From assembly GCA_963971575.1 (NCBI GenBank), contig OZ020611.1, forward strand, positions 227,284,260-227,348,259: 64,000 nt of DNA, given 5' to 3'. Made by a program: the position numbers and the translations under genes. The DNA comes from Liopterus haemorrhoidalis (Eukaryota > Arthropoda > Insecta > Coleoptera > Dytiscidae). The notes under the pieces are model-generated. The model searched no databases, was not told where the DNA came from, and saw only the letters and a list, made by a program, of their open reading frames with translations. Positions 1-9,370 of this stretch are shown piece after piece (the first letter of the stretch is position 1; each line of letters opens with the position of its first letter).

Positions 1-713
1 ATTTTCAGAAACAAGGGCTCATTTTAAAAATAAAAGTACAATCTATAGGACTCTAGTTATGGAATTTGCAATTGTTATTGATTTACGGAGTAACAGTGAT
101 GTGAAGTTGGACAAAGTTTAGGACATTGTAAAACTGAAAATTAAAAATAAAACCAAATTTTAACTCTTAAATTCAACGAAGCCAATCTTTATCTTCAAAT
201 TAAAAAAAAATCAAATTGATCCGACAACATTTGGTTCAAATTCTTTGACCGTTTTAAATGCACGTTTCCGTTGCGCGTAACCCAGGTACATTACGCTCTT
301 AAGTTTCTAGATGGGACAGTTGTGATGTCACAATCACAAATTATAAAACAAGGAAGATAGCGGACTTCCACGTTATGGCTTTGGACAGCGATAGTTGCGA
401 CATACGTGGTTGTAATATGAACTAGGATTAAGTTTTATGCAACCCGCAGTGCACACAAATATATTTTTATATTTTAAATTGCTATGAATCGCGCGATCAT
501 TAATTTTCTACAAAAAAATTGAAAAATAAAATGTAATTTTGGTAGAAAAATAAAGATTGCGTTGAACCGAAAATTATGATTAATTTATTTACAACTCTCC
601 TAATTATTTCCTAAAATTAAAATTAATTACAATTGTTAAAAGTTAATACTTCAGTAAGCATTAAGTTTTATTATTTTATTTGCAAGCAAGCATAGGAAAT
701 AAATAAACAAGTA
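1..713. other. AT-rich intergenic, unassigned
   Basis: No open frame, repeat end or RNA gene could be supported here. The stretch is AT-rich with several short poly-A/T runs. It ends at the TA that is the left target duplication of the MITE starting at 714. Confidence 0.5.
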
Positions 714-1190
714 TAATCTGTCTCAATTTGTAATACGAAACTAGATCTGGTTACTTTGGTGACTGTTGTGGTGTAAATAGACTTTTTTGAACTTTTTTGA
801 CTTGTAAATATGGCTTTTACATTTTTGATGAAGTTTCATTATACTGAGGTTATATTCACTCAAAAACTACATGCAGATACCAAATTGATATGTCAAATTT
901 GTGATTGACATGTCTAATATTTTGAATTATATACAAATATTTATTTCATCTTATTTCGCTTATTCATAATTTCTGTTCTGGTTGTATAAAATATATTTCA
1001 AATACTTGTCAATTTGTGTTTTATACAATTTGTGTTAGTAAGTTGACATATAATTTAATGTCAATTATGAATTGTCAAATATTTTGAAAGGTGTTACTTC
1101 AGAATTACCACCCTAAGATGATATTTTAAATATACAACATAAAAAATGAAGTTTCCCTGTTAGTTTCGTATTACAAAATGAGACAGATAA
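714..1190. mobile_element. MITE family A, complete copy
   Basis: Non-autonomous DNA transposon of 477 bp. The left end reads TAATCTGTCTCAATTTG and the complement of the right end reads TTATCTGTCTCATTTTG; the inverted match continues through GTAATACGAAACTA, about 30 bp in all. TA flanks both ends (712-713, 1191-1192), as in the Tc1/mariner superfamily. Subterminal sequence (AGATCTGGTTACTTTGG) is shared with family B, so the two are probably related. No coding potential. Other copies lie at 5613-8974 (interrupted), 8977-9314 and from 48828. Confidence 0.85.
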
Positions 1191-1192
1191 TA

Positions 1193-2452
1193 CTTTTATA
1201 TTATTTTACTTTTATATTTATTGTACATATTAAATTTAGTCTGTGCCATTTTTTTTATTACATTATTTATATTTCTTTTGCATTTACCATTTAAAATATT
1301 ATTAATTACACTACACCATTTGAAAATAATAAATGTGGTTCTATTTTTTTTGTAATATTTAAAAATTCTTATAAAATTCATCGCTGTCACAATCACAATT
1401 TACTGTCACCTGTCGTTACAACGTCAAAAACAACTGCCGCAAATTGCCGATAATGAAGTGTTCTCAAAATTTTGGTTAAAAAAAAACGCTTTTAGCGCTG
1501 TCGGTGGATGGAATATAACTTAAAACCGTTTCAAGGCCGTGTATATGAGTTTCATACCCCTGGTCACAATAAAATATTCTATAGTGACCTTACTAAAAAC
1601 AGTAGTAACTGAATTTTTAAACAGAAAGTTGGCTTTTTTAAATTCTATTGTTGCGTTTTTAAACTCATAGTAACTAAAACAAGTACATCTATTTACTATT
1701 TATAAATTGTGACATGTAGAAGTAACAACCATAAATAATTCGAAATTAATAGTTATTACGGACGTTTTTAAAAATACTGGGGCACTTAAATGGTACAATT
1801 GTAAGCCCTGTTCAACGAGTGGATTTAGTGTAACCTGCCAGAGAGACTAATCAGCATGTATTGCTATGTACGCAGAGGGGTTCGACATCAACAGTTTTGC
1901 GTGAATGCTTTGAGAAGAAACATAATGTCTAGTTTGTATGACCAGCCCGTCTGAGTGCATAGATATATGCAAAATTGAAATGTCTAGAACTGATTATGGA
2001 ACAACTGGGCAGAAAGTGCCATACTAAGGGACGACCTATATACTGGAAATATTCTATTGATACCATTAAATTACAAGTTGCTTTTTATTGTAAATTATAT
2101 TGTTTATTATATTTCTTGTAACATCTTGAATTAAACATGAAATAAAGAAATATTTTTGAAATGCCATTTTTTCTGTGACTACTATATTTCACTTGTTTTT
2201 GTATATAAAATGCTTGTTTATAGTGATTTAAAAATGTGAAAAGTGTTTAAAGAAAAGTCGTAAGTGTTTCATTAATTCACACTTTCCATAAGAACAATAT
2301 ACCGGCTAATGAGGGCTACACTACTATGGACACATTCGATTTGACGCTCCGAGTGCTCCGACCACGTAGTGTACACTCAAACTTGTTCGATTTGACGCTT
2401 GGAGTACACCCAATTGCATTCGTTTTGCGGTCGAGAGTGTATTTAGAGTGCG
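1193..2452. other. unassigned intergenic
   Basis: No supported gene. Around 1790-2160 there is slightly less AT-rich sequence ending in AATAAAG (about 2140), which could be the decayed 3' end of a transposon or transcript. Its short translated stretches match nothing I recognise. Confidence 0.4.
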
Positions 2453-2457
2453 CTTTA

Positions 2458-2623
2458 TGTTAGATATTTGTGGAATGGAAAGGTGGTTAAATGTAAATAA
2501 AAACAGAAAGACAAGTGTCAGATAACATGACATATATTTATTATTGCAACTGACTGAACAAAAGTACACTATATGGTTGCCATGAATACGCGGTTCGGCA
2601 TATTTGTACATATAGTACTAACA
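2458..2623 (-). repeat. copia 3' LTR
   Basis: 166 bp, identical to the copy at 3798-3963. It begins TGTTAG and ends CTAACA on the plus strand, an inverted terminal hexamer. It is the 3' LTR because the gag frame and primer site run on the minus strand. The polypurine tract abuts it at 2624-2632. Confidence 0.95.
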
Positions 2624-2728
2624 CTCCCCCTTGACGAACTCCGCCGTTGATCTCTAGTCGCATCTTGTGGTTCTTAGTCCAATGGCGATACAATGTTTCT
2701 TGTCTTCGGATCAATGTCTTCATGATGT

Positions 2729-3358
2729 TTAGCTAATTTGCAGCCAGAACATTTTTTCTCCAATGGCTCTTTGTTTTTCACTTAACTTCTCTTCCTCTCG
2801 TCGAAATATTCTCTTTTCCTCGACTATCAGTCTTGTCTTCACTTTTCTTGTTGACAGACTATCTTCATCCTGCTCCAAGTTAAGAATAAGCGGCTCATAT
2901 GCTTCCGGCAGGCCCATAAGCATCACCAACGCCAACTCCTTGTCGGTGAAGCCATATCCACTGCTGACTAGCTTACGATGTATCTCTGTAATCCTCCCGA
3001 GGTAGTCTCGCATATGTTCCGTCTTCCCCATTCTCACATTGAAAAAATCTCGCATCAACTGTAGAATGTGCAGTAAGCCGTGCTTGGAATGAATTTCCTC
3101 CAGTGTCTCCCACGCTTCCTTTGCCGACATGCAACCTCCAATATCATCGAGATAATTATCCTCCACGATGAGAAATAGAAACGTTAGAGCCTTGTTGTCC
3201 ACCTTTTTCTCCGCTGTAGACAGTACATCACTGTAACCAGGATCTATTGCCTCCCAGATTCCTTTTTGTACGAGAGCTGCCCTTGCTCGTATGGCCCAAG
3301 CATGGTAGTTGTCTGTGGACAGCTTTGGAATTCTATAATCATCGTTGGAGTTCGCCAT
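2729..3358 (-). CDS. copia gag-like protein (UBN2-type), 209 aa
   Basis: Gag of the short copia element. It starts MANSNDDYRIPKLSTDNY and continues with the W-x-I-R and A-x-x-A-W-x-x-L pattern typical of the copia gag N-terminal plus UBN2 domain (roughly residues 8-150). In the family this protein packages element RNA in cytoplasmic particles. Here the 209-residue frame ends soon after an RREEEKLSEK helix, before any complete CCHC zinc knuckle. In a shifted frame just past the end a C-x2-C...HH stretch is visible, so the C-terminus has probably been lost by indel or deletion. The start ATG at 3358 is about 440 bp inside the 5' LTR, leaving a long leader. No pol follows; the 3' LTR begins about 105 bp after the stop. 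Confidence 0.85.
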   Translation of the reverse strand: MANSNDDYRIPKLSTDNYHAWAIRARAALVQKGIWEAIDPGYSDVLSTAEKKVDNKALTFLFLIVEDNYLDDIGGCMSAKEAWETLEEIHSKHGLLHILQLMRDFFNVRMGKTEHMRDYLGRITEIHRKLVSSGYGFTDKELALVMLMGLPEAYEPLILNLEQDEDSLSTRKVKTRLIVEEKRIFRREEEKLSEKQRAIGEKMFWLQIS

Positions 3359-3780
3359 TGTACTTCGTATCGTCGTTCCGTTTCCAAATGGTTACTTTCT
3401 CGTCCAACTATATCTCCAAATAAAAATTCCACTCCTGCGTTCCTACAATCTACCAGCGTCGTCGTACAAAATTATTTTCTACTGCGCGATTGTTGCCCAA
3501 TGTACAGTTTCTCGCATGTTGCACAGTACATGATTATGAAAGAGAATATTAGTAAAAATAATCAGTTAAGTAAATAAATTTCAAATGTCAAAAATATATT
3601 GTGCGTAATTGTACTCTAATTATCGCACATTAAATCACTCATATTTTCTAAGTTCATGCTATCTCCTCCTGGAAGTCCGAGTTTAGGTCACTCCTTCACT
3701 AAACTGTAATTGGAACTCAACCAAAAAAAAAAAATTCCAGTAACACTAAGATCTTTACATAAACGCCACCTTTCCTTTCA

Positions 3781-3797
3781 GGCCTGGGCCCATAACC
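3781..3797 (-). promoter_or_regulatory. copia primer-binding site
   Basis: On the minus strand this reads GGTTATGGGCCCAGGCC immediately after the 5' LTR. It has the copia-type sequence that anneals to an internal (half-molecule) segment of initiator tRNA-Met rather than to the tRNA 3' end. The assignment rests on my knowledge of Drosophila copia. Confidence 0.85.
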
Positions 3798-3963
3798 TGT
3801 TAGATATTTGTGGAATGGAAAGGTGGTTAAATGTAAATAAAAACAGAAAGACAAGTGTCAGATAACATGACATATATTTATTATTGCAACTGACTGAACA
3901 AAAGTACACTATATGGTTGCCATGAATACGCGGTTCGGCATATTTGTACATATAGTACTAACA
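3798..3963 (-). repeat. copia 5' LTR
   Basis: 166 bp, identical to the LTR at 2458-2623. For the minus-strand element this is the 5' LTR, which would hold promoter and poly(A) signals. The flanking CTTTA at 3964-3968 completes the target duplication. Confidence 0.95.
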
Positions 3964-4210
3964 CTTTATGTGTTCGGGATTTTAAGACCGGGCATATAGG
4001 GTATGTCGGAAAAAAGTGAGGGAACGGCGGGAAAAGTACTACCATTTTTCGTATTTGTGACGTTTCTATTAACTTCGAAAGCTGTATTGTGTTTGCAAAC
4101 ACAACATAAAAATAATTTAATACACCGTGCATAAAATTAACATGGAAGAAACAGGGTTATGTTCTATTTGCAAATTTATAGGAACTCTCAATGCTGGCAC
4201 CATAATGCTA

Positions 4211-5016
4211 TAGTCGAATTGCTGATAAGTGACTGTTCGTTGCTACAAGTATCGATATTCAATACTATATGCTTTCTCTGTCTATATCATTATAATTATT
4301 TGCATACCCATAGTAACGTATAGTGACGCAAGTTGACAACTAACCTTCAAAATTATTTGAATAAAAAACAAAGCATTAGAAAGAAATAGCATAATTCGTA
4401 GATATCTTTACTAATTAGAGCGCAAAAATAAATTTACAGCAGTACTCAAACAAACAAAATTATTAATTTTAAGGTAATAATTATAAGCTGTTCACTTTTG
4501 TAAGAACACACTAGATCTGGTTATTTTGGTTACTTTTATGGTGTGTTACTGACTTTAAATGTCAATTAAAAATATCCTTACGCTGTAAAACCGACTTTAG
4601 GTTGATAAGGTTATGATCATTATAATTAAAATATGATTTTTCATTATGACATATGTCAAAAGTGACATTTTTTAATACCAACATGACTTACAGCTTTAAA
4701 GGTGCAAACTATTGAAAACAAAATTCCCTCTTAGTTTGTTCTTACAAAAGTGAACTGCTTATATAAATAAGGAAAAATTTATACTCATACGTAAATTTTG
4801 GATTATAATTTGTTGTTTATTCCAGCAGATTTAAAATTAAAGTTTGTGAATTTAATAATTCACAAGCCATATTTTAATTAATATTTATTACCAGACACTG
4901 ACAGTTAGGACAAAAAAAAAACATTTTTAAAATAGCTGAAAATTGGTAACTAGATTATTATATGAATGCATTACTTGATACATACATGTAACAGTCACCT
5001 ATCAGCAATCCGACTA
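4211..5016. mobile_element. MITE family D, interrupted by a family B MITE
   Basis: Ends are inverted repeats: the left reads TAGTCGAATTGCTGATAAGT and the right ends AATCCGACTA, about 28 bp of imperfect TIR. TA flanks both sides (4209-4210, 5017-5018). A family B MITE sits inside at 4484-4761; without it the element is about 526 bp. An uninterrupted copy lies at 37746-38278 and shows the empty site. No ORF. Confidence 0.88.
4484..4761. mobile_element. MITE family B, 278 bp, nested
   Basis: Left end TAAGCTGTTCACTTTTG, complement of right end TAAGCAGTTCACTTTTG; the TIR extends through GTAAGAAC. TA duplicates lie at 4482-4483 and 4762-4763. The paralogous empty site at about 38014-38030 reads AATTATAAATAAGG, confirming the exact boundaries and a TA target. 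A second copy is at 49007-49304 in opposite orientation. Confidence 0.92.
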
Positions 5017-5018
5017 TA

Positions 5019-5612
5019 TCATAGGCTGTTTTTCGAGTTTTGTTTTGGGAGTTCTTCCTGGTCTCAGATGAATTTAATTTGGCACTGCTTGCAGTTTTCC
5101 AAGAATATTTTAGAAATCTGTAGGAGATACCCTAAAATGTGATTTGAAAATCTTAGCACCATATTTTCCGCAAATCCCCATACCTTTTCTAAAATTAATT
5201 GTTCAGATATATTAACTTCATCATTGAAAAATAATTCAATGGTAAATCGAAGTACATAATTTTGATTCATGACTGATGTGAACTAATCTTACAGTAAAAA
5301 CACCGCCTAAAGTTGTAGGGATACATTTTATAAACATTACGTCACAATCCATGCTCGCTCCGTGTTCGAATTGTTGCACTCCGTCAGTGTTCTATTCATG
5401 ACGTCACCGTCAACTGTTTACTCACTGCTCGCTCTACCCTGTGCAACTCGAATGTACCCTATATTAATGGACTTACATTAGTCCATGGGGGCGACAGAAC
5501 CATCTCTAAGGACTGTAGGCGTGTCCGTAAAGTCCTAAGAAGAATCAAAGAGTGCACTGAAAACAATTAAAAATCAGTTCGTGATCTTAACTAAAAATAT
5601 AAAATTTTAGTA
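5019..5612. other. unassigned intergenic
   Basis: No supported gene. The GC-richer stretch at 5340-5550 has no long open frame and matches no element recognised elsewhere in this window. Confidence 0.4.
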
Positions 5613-6047
5613 TTATCTGTCTCACTTTGTAATACGGAACTAACAGGAAAAGTTTATTTTTTATGTTGTATATTGACAATACATTTATAATATTATCATA
5701 GTATTGGTTCACACGGATACGCCAAAGTCTGTTTACAGCACAACAGTCACCAAAGTAACCAGATCTATGGTCTATTTCAAAGTAGAAAAAAGTAGATAGC
5801 GCTGCGAACCGAGTACGATTTACACTGATCAAATACAGTATAGCGGGAAATTTAAAATAAGTTACAACTAGGGCATGGGCGTAGCAACTGGGTTAGCAAG
5901 TGATTTTTTGTTATATATATAAATAAGGTTAATAAGATATTGAAATAAACAAGGCAGATAATACACTGACGTTATTTATACGACATAAATTCAGTTTAAT
6001 GGGAAATTTGAAAAAGTTAAAAAAATATTAATTTTAAAAATTATGTA

Positions 6048-6344
6048 CTATAGTGCGTTCAAAGGTGAGTTTGCAGTACAGGGCATATAGAGTAATTCTT
6101 TTTCATACTCTCTAATGGGTTTACACAATGACGCTATCCTTTTCTTGCTTGTCGACGTTGCCAGCTCTAAAACGCGCTGATCTGTGAAGATGCAGTATTC
6201 TACAAATGGCCATTTGTTTTTGTTGAGTGTTATTTTTATTTTTATAAGAGTTGATTTTTGTAAATCATACGAGTTTTTCATATTATTATAATTGACACAT
6301 TTGACACTTTTACAACATTTGGCACCACCGCTTTCATTTGCCAT
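6048..6344 (-). CDS. 98-codon open frame filling MITE C, function unknown
   Basis: Open from ATG at 6344 to a stop at the outer edge of MITE C's left TIR. It begins MANESGGAKCCKSVKCVNYN and ends within TIR-encoded residues (CTANSPLNAL). Two Cys pairs lie near the N-terminus, then a Lys-rich central part. I do not recognise a domain. It is long for such AT-rich DNA but could be chance, or a leftover of the parent transposon's coding region. Only one copy is present, so conservation cannot be judged. Confidence 0.2.
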   Translation of the reverse strand: MANESGGAKCCKSVKCVNYNNMKNSYDLQKSTLIKIKITLNKNKWPFVEYCIFTDQRVLELATSTSKKRIASLCKPIREYEKELLYMPCTANSPLNAL

Positions 6345-6380
6345 AAGAGCTATACTGCAAACTCACCTTTGAACGCACTA
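6051..6380. mobile_element. MITE family C, 330 bp with 28-bp perfect TIR
   Basis: Terminal inverted repeats of 28 bp, starting TAGTGCGTTCAAAGGTGAG, are perfect at both ends. They are flanked by TA (6049-6050, 6381-6382). The element is nested inside transposon X. Perfect TIRs suggest it is younger than its surroundings. The interior is almost fully open on the minus strand. Confidence 0.9.
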
Positions 6381-6859
6381 TATATATAAAAAGAGAGATT
6401 TGGCTAAAAAAGTTTAAACAAAGCAATAAAACAAACAATATATCTTCAGAGCTAAAGTTTTTTATTTAAATAATTATTGTAAATAAAAATTAAAAATATA
6501 TGTATATATGAAGGTCTAAAAATTATATAATAATAATAATAATAACTTTATTTACATTTTACATAGACCTATGTTACAAATGTAAATAAGAAAATATATT
6601 TAAAACCTATTATAATTTCTTAGACCTAATTTTTATACTTATTGACAATTTTATTTATATATACTATTTTTTTATCATTCTGTCCAGCATCACTAAGCTG
6701 AAGCTTGTCGCAATGTCTGGACAGAATAATGAACCAATTAACAGACTCAATGATAATAATTACATGTTATTATATAGCAATATACATATATTGAATAAAT
6801 AATGCAATGGTTTCACTAGGGCATGTGCAGGTTTTGATTATATATTAGGAATAAGGTCT

Positions 6860-7285
6860 TCCCCTATGAGGATCTTGGTTTTAGTGTGTTGATAGTACGA
6901 CGAAAACTGGTTTGGGTTTGTGGAGATGTTGGACTCACATTCTTTTAGGTAATCTAGGTGTCTTATTTTTATTTTGATGTTGACAGCGACCTGGTTTTTG
7001 GCACGCAATCATCAAGTATTGTATAAATTATGCAATAAATGTTGTCAACTCCTGCATCAGCATTTTCGATATTGTGGTTTGTTAGTTCCGCATTCCAGTC
7101 AGTTGTAATAAGTGCCCTATATAATTTTTCAAAGTCAGCAATTTTGAAGTTGTATGTATTTGTAATTGTTACGTGTTAGTTTTTCTTGTGAAATACTATA
7201 CTTAATTTTGAAATGTAGGGCCGGATGAGACTTATTTACACATATTAATGGGTCCAATGAGTGATGTGTCCGGGTTTCCAAATTC
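6860..7285 (-). pseudogene. LINE ORF2 remnant (endonuclease C-terminus and linker)
   Basis: Minus-strand translation in shifting frames gives a DHS-x-DPL motif near 7270. It is followed by ADFEKLYRALITTDWNAEL and VDNIYCIIYTILDDCVPKTR at about 7140-6990. These match the pattern after the apurinic-type endonuclease of Jockey/CR1-like LINEs, where a helical linker leads to RT. Frameshifts and stops interrupt it, and RT motifs (FADD, PQGS) are absent before the 3' UTR. It directly follows ORF1 with at most a few bases between, so the deletion removed most of the endonuclease. Confidence 0.6.
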
Positions 7286-7292
7286 AATCCAA

Positions 7293-8450
7293 TTAAAAAT
7301 CAATTTTTTTCATTTCTGTTTCCAACTTCTTTTTATAAACTGAACACTCGGAGCTCCAGACGGGGTGGTTGACATCAAGTCTCATCTTTAGTTTGTTAAC
7401 TACATATGCGCAGTTACTGCACTTTATTTCTGCATCATCACAACGACAGTTGGACAATTCATGATTGCCAGTACACTTCGGGCATGATGTATCGCTTCTG
7501 CAAACTTGGGCTTTGTGTCCATACTTGTTACATTTAAAACATCTTTCAATATTTATTGCGCCATATACTCTGCATCTATCCCAGCCGATATTCACTCTTC
7601 CCTCTTCGGTCAGCCTGAAGTAAGATTCACCATCGACTTCCAAGTACGCCATAAATTTATGATCGTTTCGGTTGTCTTTAGCGATATGAACAACCTTTAC
7701 CGTAGCTTTATTGTTCAAACAATCATTTTGAGCTAATATTTTGAATTCTATGTCTTCAGGTTCTAGTTTCTCAGATAGGCCGAATATTTTAACCCTTGGA
7801 GCTTTCTTCTTTGGCACGGTTGCTACATAGTCTGTGCCTAACTTTTCGGTAACAGATTCTCTCAAGTTGTCTATTGCTTGTTGGTTCTTACATTCAATTG
7901 CTATCCCACCCTTGCTGATATTTCTTACACCTAGAACTGAGGCTGATAGAGGGTCAATGTTTTTCTTAATGGCTTCTTTGGTAATATCACTTCTCTGGTC
8001 GGATTTTTTCGGTTTGATTACTAGGACAGGATCTGATTTAACTTTAGATTTTAGTTTGTCAGCATATGACACAGCTTCACTTCGCATCTCGTTGTTTGCT
8101 TGAACATCTTCAGATATTTTTGCGATGAGTTTTTCCGTCGCTTCAGTTTTCCTGTCCAAATTCTCCTCGGTCCTCTGTACTTTTCTATCCACAACTTTAA
8201 GAGCTTCTTCCTGTTGACATATCTTGTCGTGAATTGCTTCCAACAGATTTTTCATGGACCGTCCCTTACGCTCGATGCAATCTCCGCAGAACCAGCCAAT
8301 GCACGCATTCGTCGTTATGAACTTCCATTCATTATCTGGAAGACTCGCGCACTTAGAATGAAATGTGCGTTCACATATCCCAGAACAAATCACCAACTTA
8401 TCAGTTCTCTTCACATCTGCTTTACATTTAACACATGTCGCCATCGACAT
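7293..8450 (-). CDS. LINE ORF1 protein: PHD-type finger, coiled coil, CCHC knuckles (385 aa)
   Basis: Uninterrupted 385-residue ORF1 of a non-LTR retrotransposon, an RNA-binding nucleoprotein partner for the ORF2 enzyme. Residues about 6-58 form a C4HC3 PHD-like finger (CVKCKADV ... CSGICERTFHSKC ... WFCGDC). Residues about 66-115 are charged and heptad-like, probably a coiled coil (VVDRKVQRTEENLDRKTEA). A middle region around 160-290 looks like the esterase/RRM-poor basic segment of such ORF1s. Residues about 301-350 carry zinc knuckles (CFKCNKYGHKAQVC, then CPKCTGNHELSNC) and a further Cys-rich stretch to the end. PHD-headed ORF1 proteins are common in insect Jockey/R1-type LINEs. The frame is intact although ORF2 is destroyed. 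Confidence 0.85.
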   Translation of the reverse strand: MSMATCVKCKADVKRTDKLVICSGICERTFHSKCASLPDNEWKFITTNACIGWFCGDCIERKGRSMKNLLEAIHDKICQQEEALKVVDRKVQRTEENLDRKTEATEKLIAKISEDVQANNEMRSEAVSYADKLKSKVKSDPVLVIKPKKSDQRSDITKEAIKKNIDPLSASVLGVRNISKGGIAIECKNQQAIDNLRESVTEKLGTDYVATVPKKKAPRVKIFGLSEKLEPEDIEFKILAQNDCLNNKATVKVVHIAKDNRNDHKFMAYLEVDGESYFRLTEEGRVNIGWDRCRVYGAINIERCFKCNKYGHKAQVCRSDTSCPKCTGNHELSNCRCDDAEIKCSNCAYVVNKLKMRLDVNHPVWSSECSVYKKKLETEMKKIDF

Positions 8451-8576
8451 CTTAAATATTGTTGCACATGTATAATGCTATTATAATAATTGCATATTTG
8501 CCAACTTAGCAATATTATCGCAGGTATTTCAACACGTCCGCACTCTACGAAGGTTCAAACGCTACGAATATCAATA

Positions 8577-8690
8577 ACTTCTTCTTTGGGCACAATCAGC
8601 TGGGCTGTCTTTTAGCCTCACATTAGTCCTCTCTCTTGATCTGTTAATTGTCAACTGTCAAAAAATATTTATATGTCAGATAACCTAAAA
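8577..8690. repeat. dispersed repeat R (copy 1 of 3)
   Basis: Begins CTTCTTCTTTGGGCACAATC and continues TTTTAGCCTCAC...GATCTGTTAATTGTC. Similar sequence occurs at 31004-31104 and 53353-53440 in the same orientation. No TIR or tail was seen, and the identity is unknown. Confidence 0.6.
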
Positions 8691-8976
8691 AATATATAAC
8701 AGCGTAAAAATAAATTACATGGAGAATTTTCTCCATAAAATCTGCGCCAAGGATATAAATAAAAGTCTAAATATGTAAATAATAACAAAATATATGAGAA
8801 AAATTAAATAATATAAATAATATATATTTCCAATGTACGACACTGAACATCTGTCAACTTAGGGATGACGATCTAGACCAATCCGAAGCAAGGACAAACA
8901 GCTCCTATCTTCTTACACACATTTTTCTACTTTGAAATAGACCATAGTTTCGTATTACAAATTGAGACAGATTATA

Positions 8977-9314
8977 TTATCTGTCTCATTTTGTAATACG
9001 AAACTAACAGGGAAACTTCATTTTTTATGTTGTATATTTAAAATATCATCTTAGGGTGGTAATTCTGAAGTGGCACCTTTCAAATATTTTACATGTCAAT
9101 CACAATTTGGACATGTCAATTGCAATTTTGATATGTCAATTTGTTATCTGACATATGTAGTTTTTTATTGAATATAACCTCGATATAATAATACTTAACC
9201 ATAAATTTAAAAGGCAGATTTACAAGTTCACATGTTTCCATAAAAGTCTATTTACACCACAACAGTCACCAAACTAACCAGATCTAGTTTCGTATTACAA
9301 AATGAGACAGATTA
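8977..9314. mobile_element. MITE family A, 338-bp copy
   Basis: Starts TTATCTGTCTCATTTTG and ends GAGACAGATTA. It sits immediately right of another family A end; only the shared TA (8975-8976) separates them. The right flank is CA rather than TA, so one base has mutated. It is shorter than the 714-1190 copy through internal deletion. Confidence 0.85.
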
Positions 9315-9370
9315 CATTATCTTAGTTTTTTTTTTTTAATTTGTTTAATTAGAGACCGTTGTAGTACACC

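Larger units (their letters stand above)
2453..3968 (-). mobile_element. non-autonomous Ty1/copia LTR retrotransposon with target duplication
   Basis: Complete short LTR retrotransposon on the minus strand, 1506 bp between the 5-bp duplications CTTTA at 2453-2457 and 3964-3968. Two 166-bp LTRs (2458-2623, 3798-3963) are identical base for base and run TGTTAG...CTAACA. Directly inside the 5' LTR, at 3781-3797, the minus strand reads GGTTATGGGCCCAGGCC. This closely matches the Drosophila copia primer-binding site, which pairs with an initiator tRNA-Met half-molecule. A polypurine tract (minus AAGGGGGAG, 2624-2632) abuts the 3' LTR. The interior carries one gag-like ORF and no protease, integrase, RT or RNase H, so it must rely on enzymes from an autonomous relative. 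Identical LTRs imply recent insertion. Confidence 0.95.
6525..8575 (-). mobile_element. internally deleted LINE (ORF1 intact, ORF2 mostly lost)
   Basis: Minus-strand non-LTR retrotransposon. In order it has a short leader, an intact ORF1 (8450-7293), a scrap of ORF2 covering the endonuclease C-terminus and linker (about 7285-6860), a 3' UTR containing a TTCTGTCCAG.../...CTGGACAGAA inverted repeat (about 6680-6725), and a (TTA)n tail at about 6525-6550. Most endonuclease and all reverse transcriptase are gone, so it depends on enzymes in trans. The 5' edge at about 8575 is approximate. Confidence 0.75.
5768..8944. mobile_element. TA-target transposon X, swollen by nested insertions
   Basis: Left end TGGTCTATTTCAAAGTAG and the complement of the right end match for 23 bp (through AAAAA). 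TA duplicates lie at 5766-5767 and 8945-8946. Its own sequence appears to be roughly 750 bp (5768-6050, 6381-about 6520, about 8580-8944); the rest is MITE C and a LINE. No transposase of its own is visible, so it is non-autonomous. A second left-end copy lies in reverse at 45722-45845 and shares CGAACCGAGTACGATTTACA-type sequence and GGGCATGGGCGTAG. Confidence 0.75.
5613..8974. mobile_element. MITE family A split by a 3.2-kb insertion
   Basis: The left part (5613-5767) starts TTATCTGTCTCACTTTG and runs to AGATCTA. The right terminus (from about 8945 to 8974) ends GAGACAGATTA. The intact sibling at 8977-9314 reads AGATCTAGTTTCG across the junction, so element X (5768-8944) inserted at its TA. 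TA flanks the outer ends at 5611-5612 and 8975-8976. Confidence 0.8.

Noticed and set aside
1790..2160. 3' end of a piggyBac-like or host gene ending in AATAAA
   Set aside because: Short translated stretches lack any firm motif; the poly(A)-like hexamer alone is common in AT-rich DNA.
2324..2611. 95-codon minus-strand frame across the copia 3' LTR boundary
   Set aside because: It spans the insertion junction and has no recognisable domain; most of it is LTR sequence.
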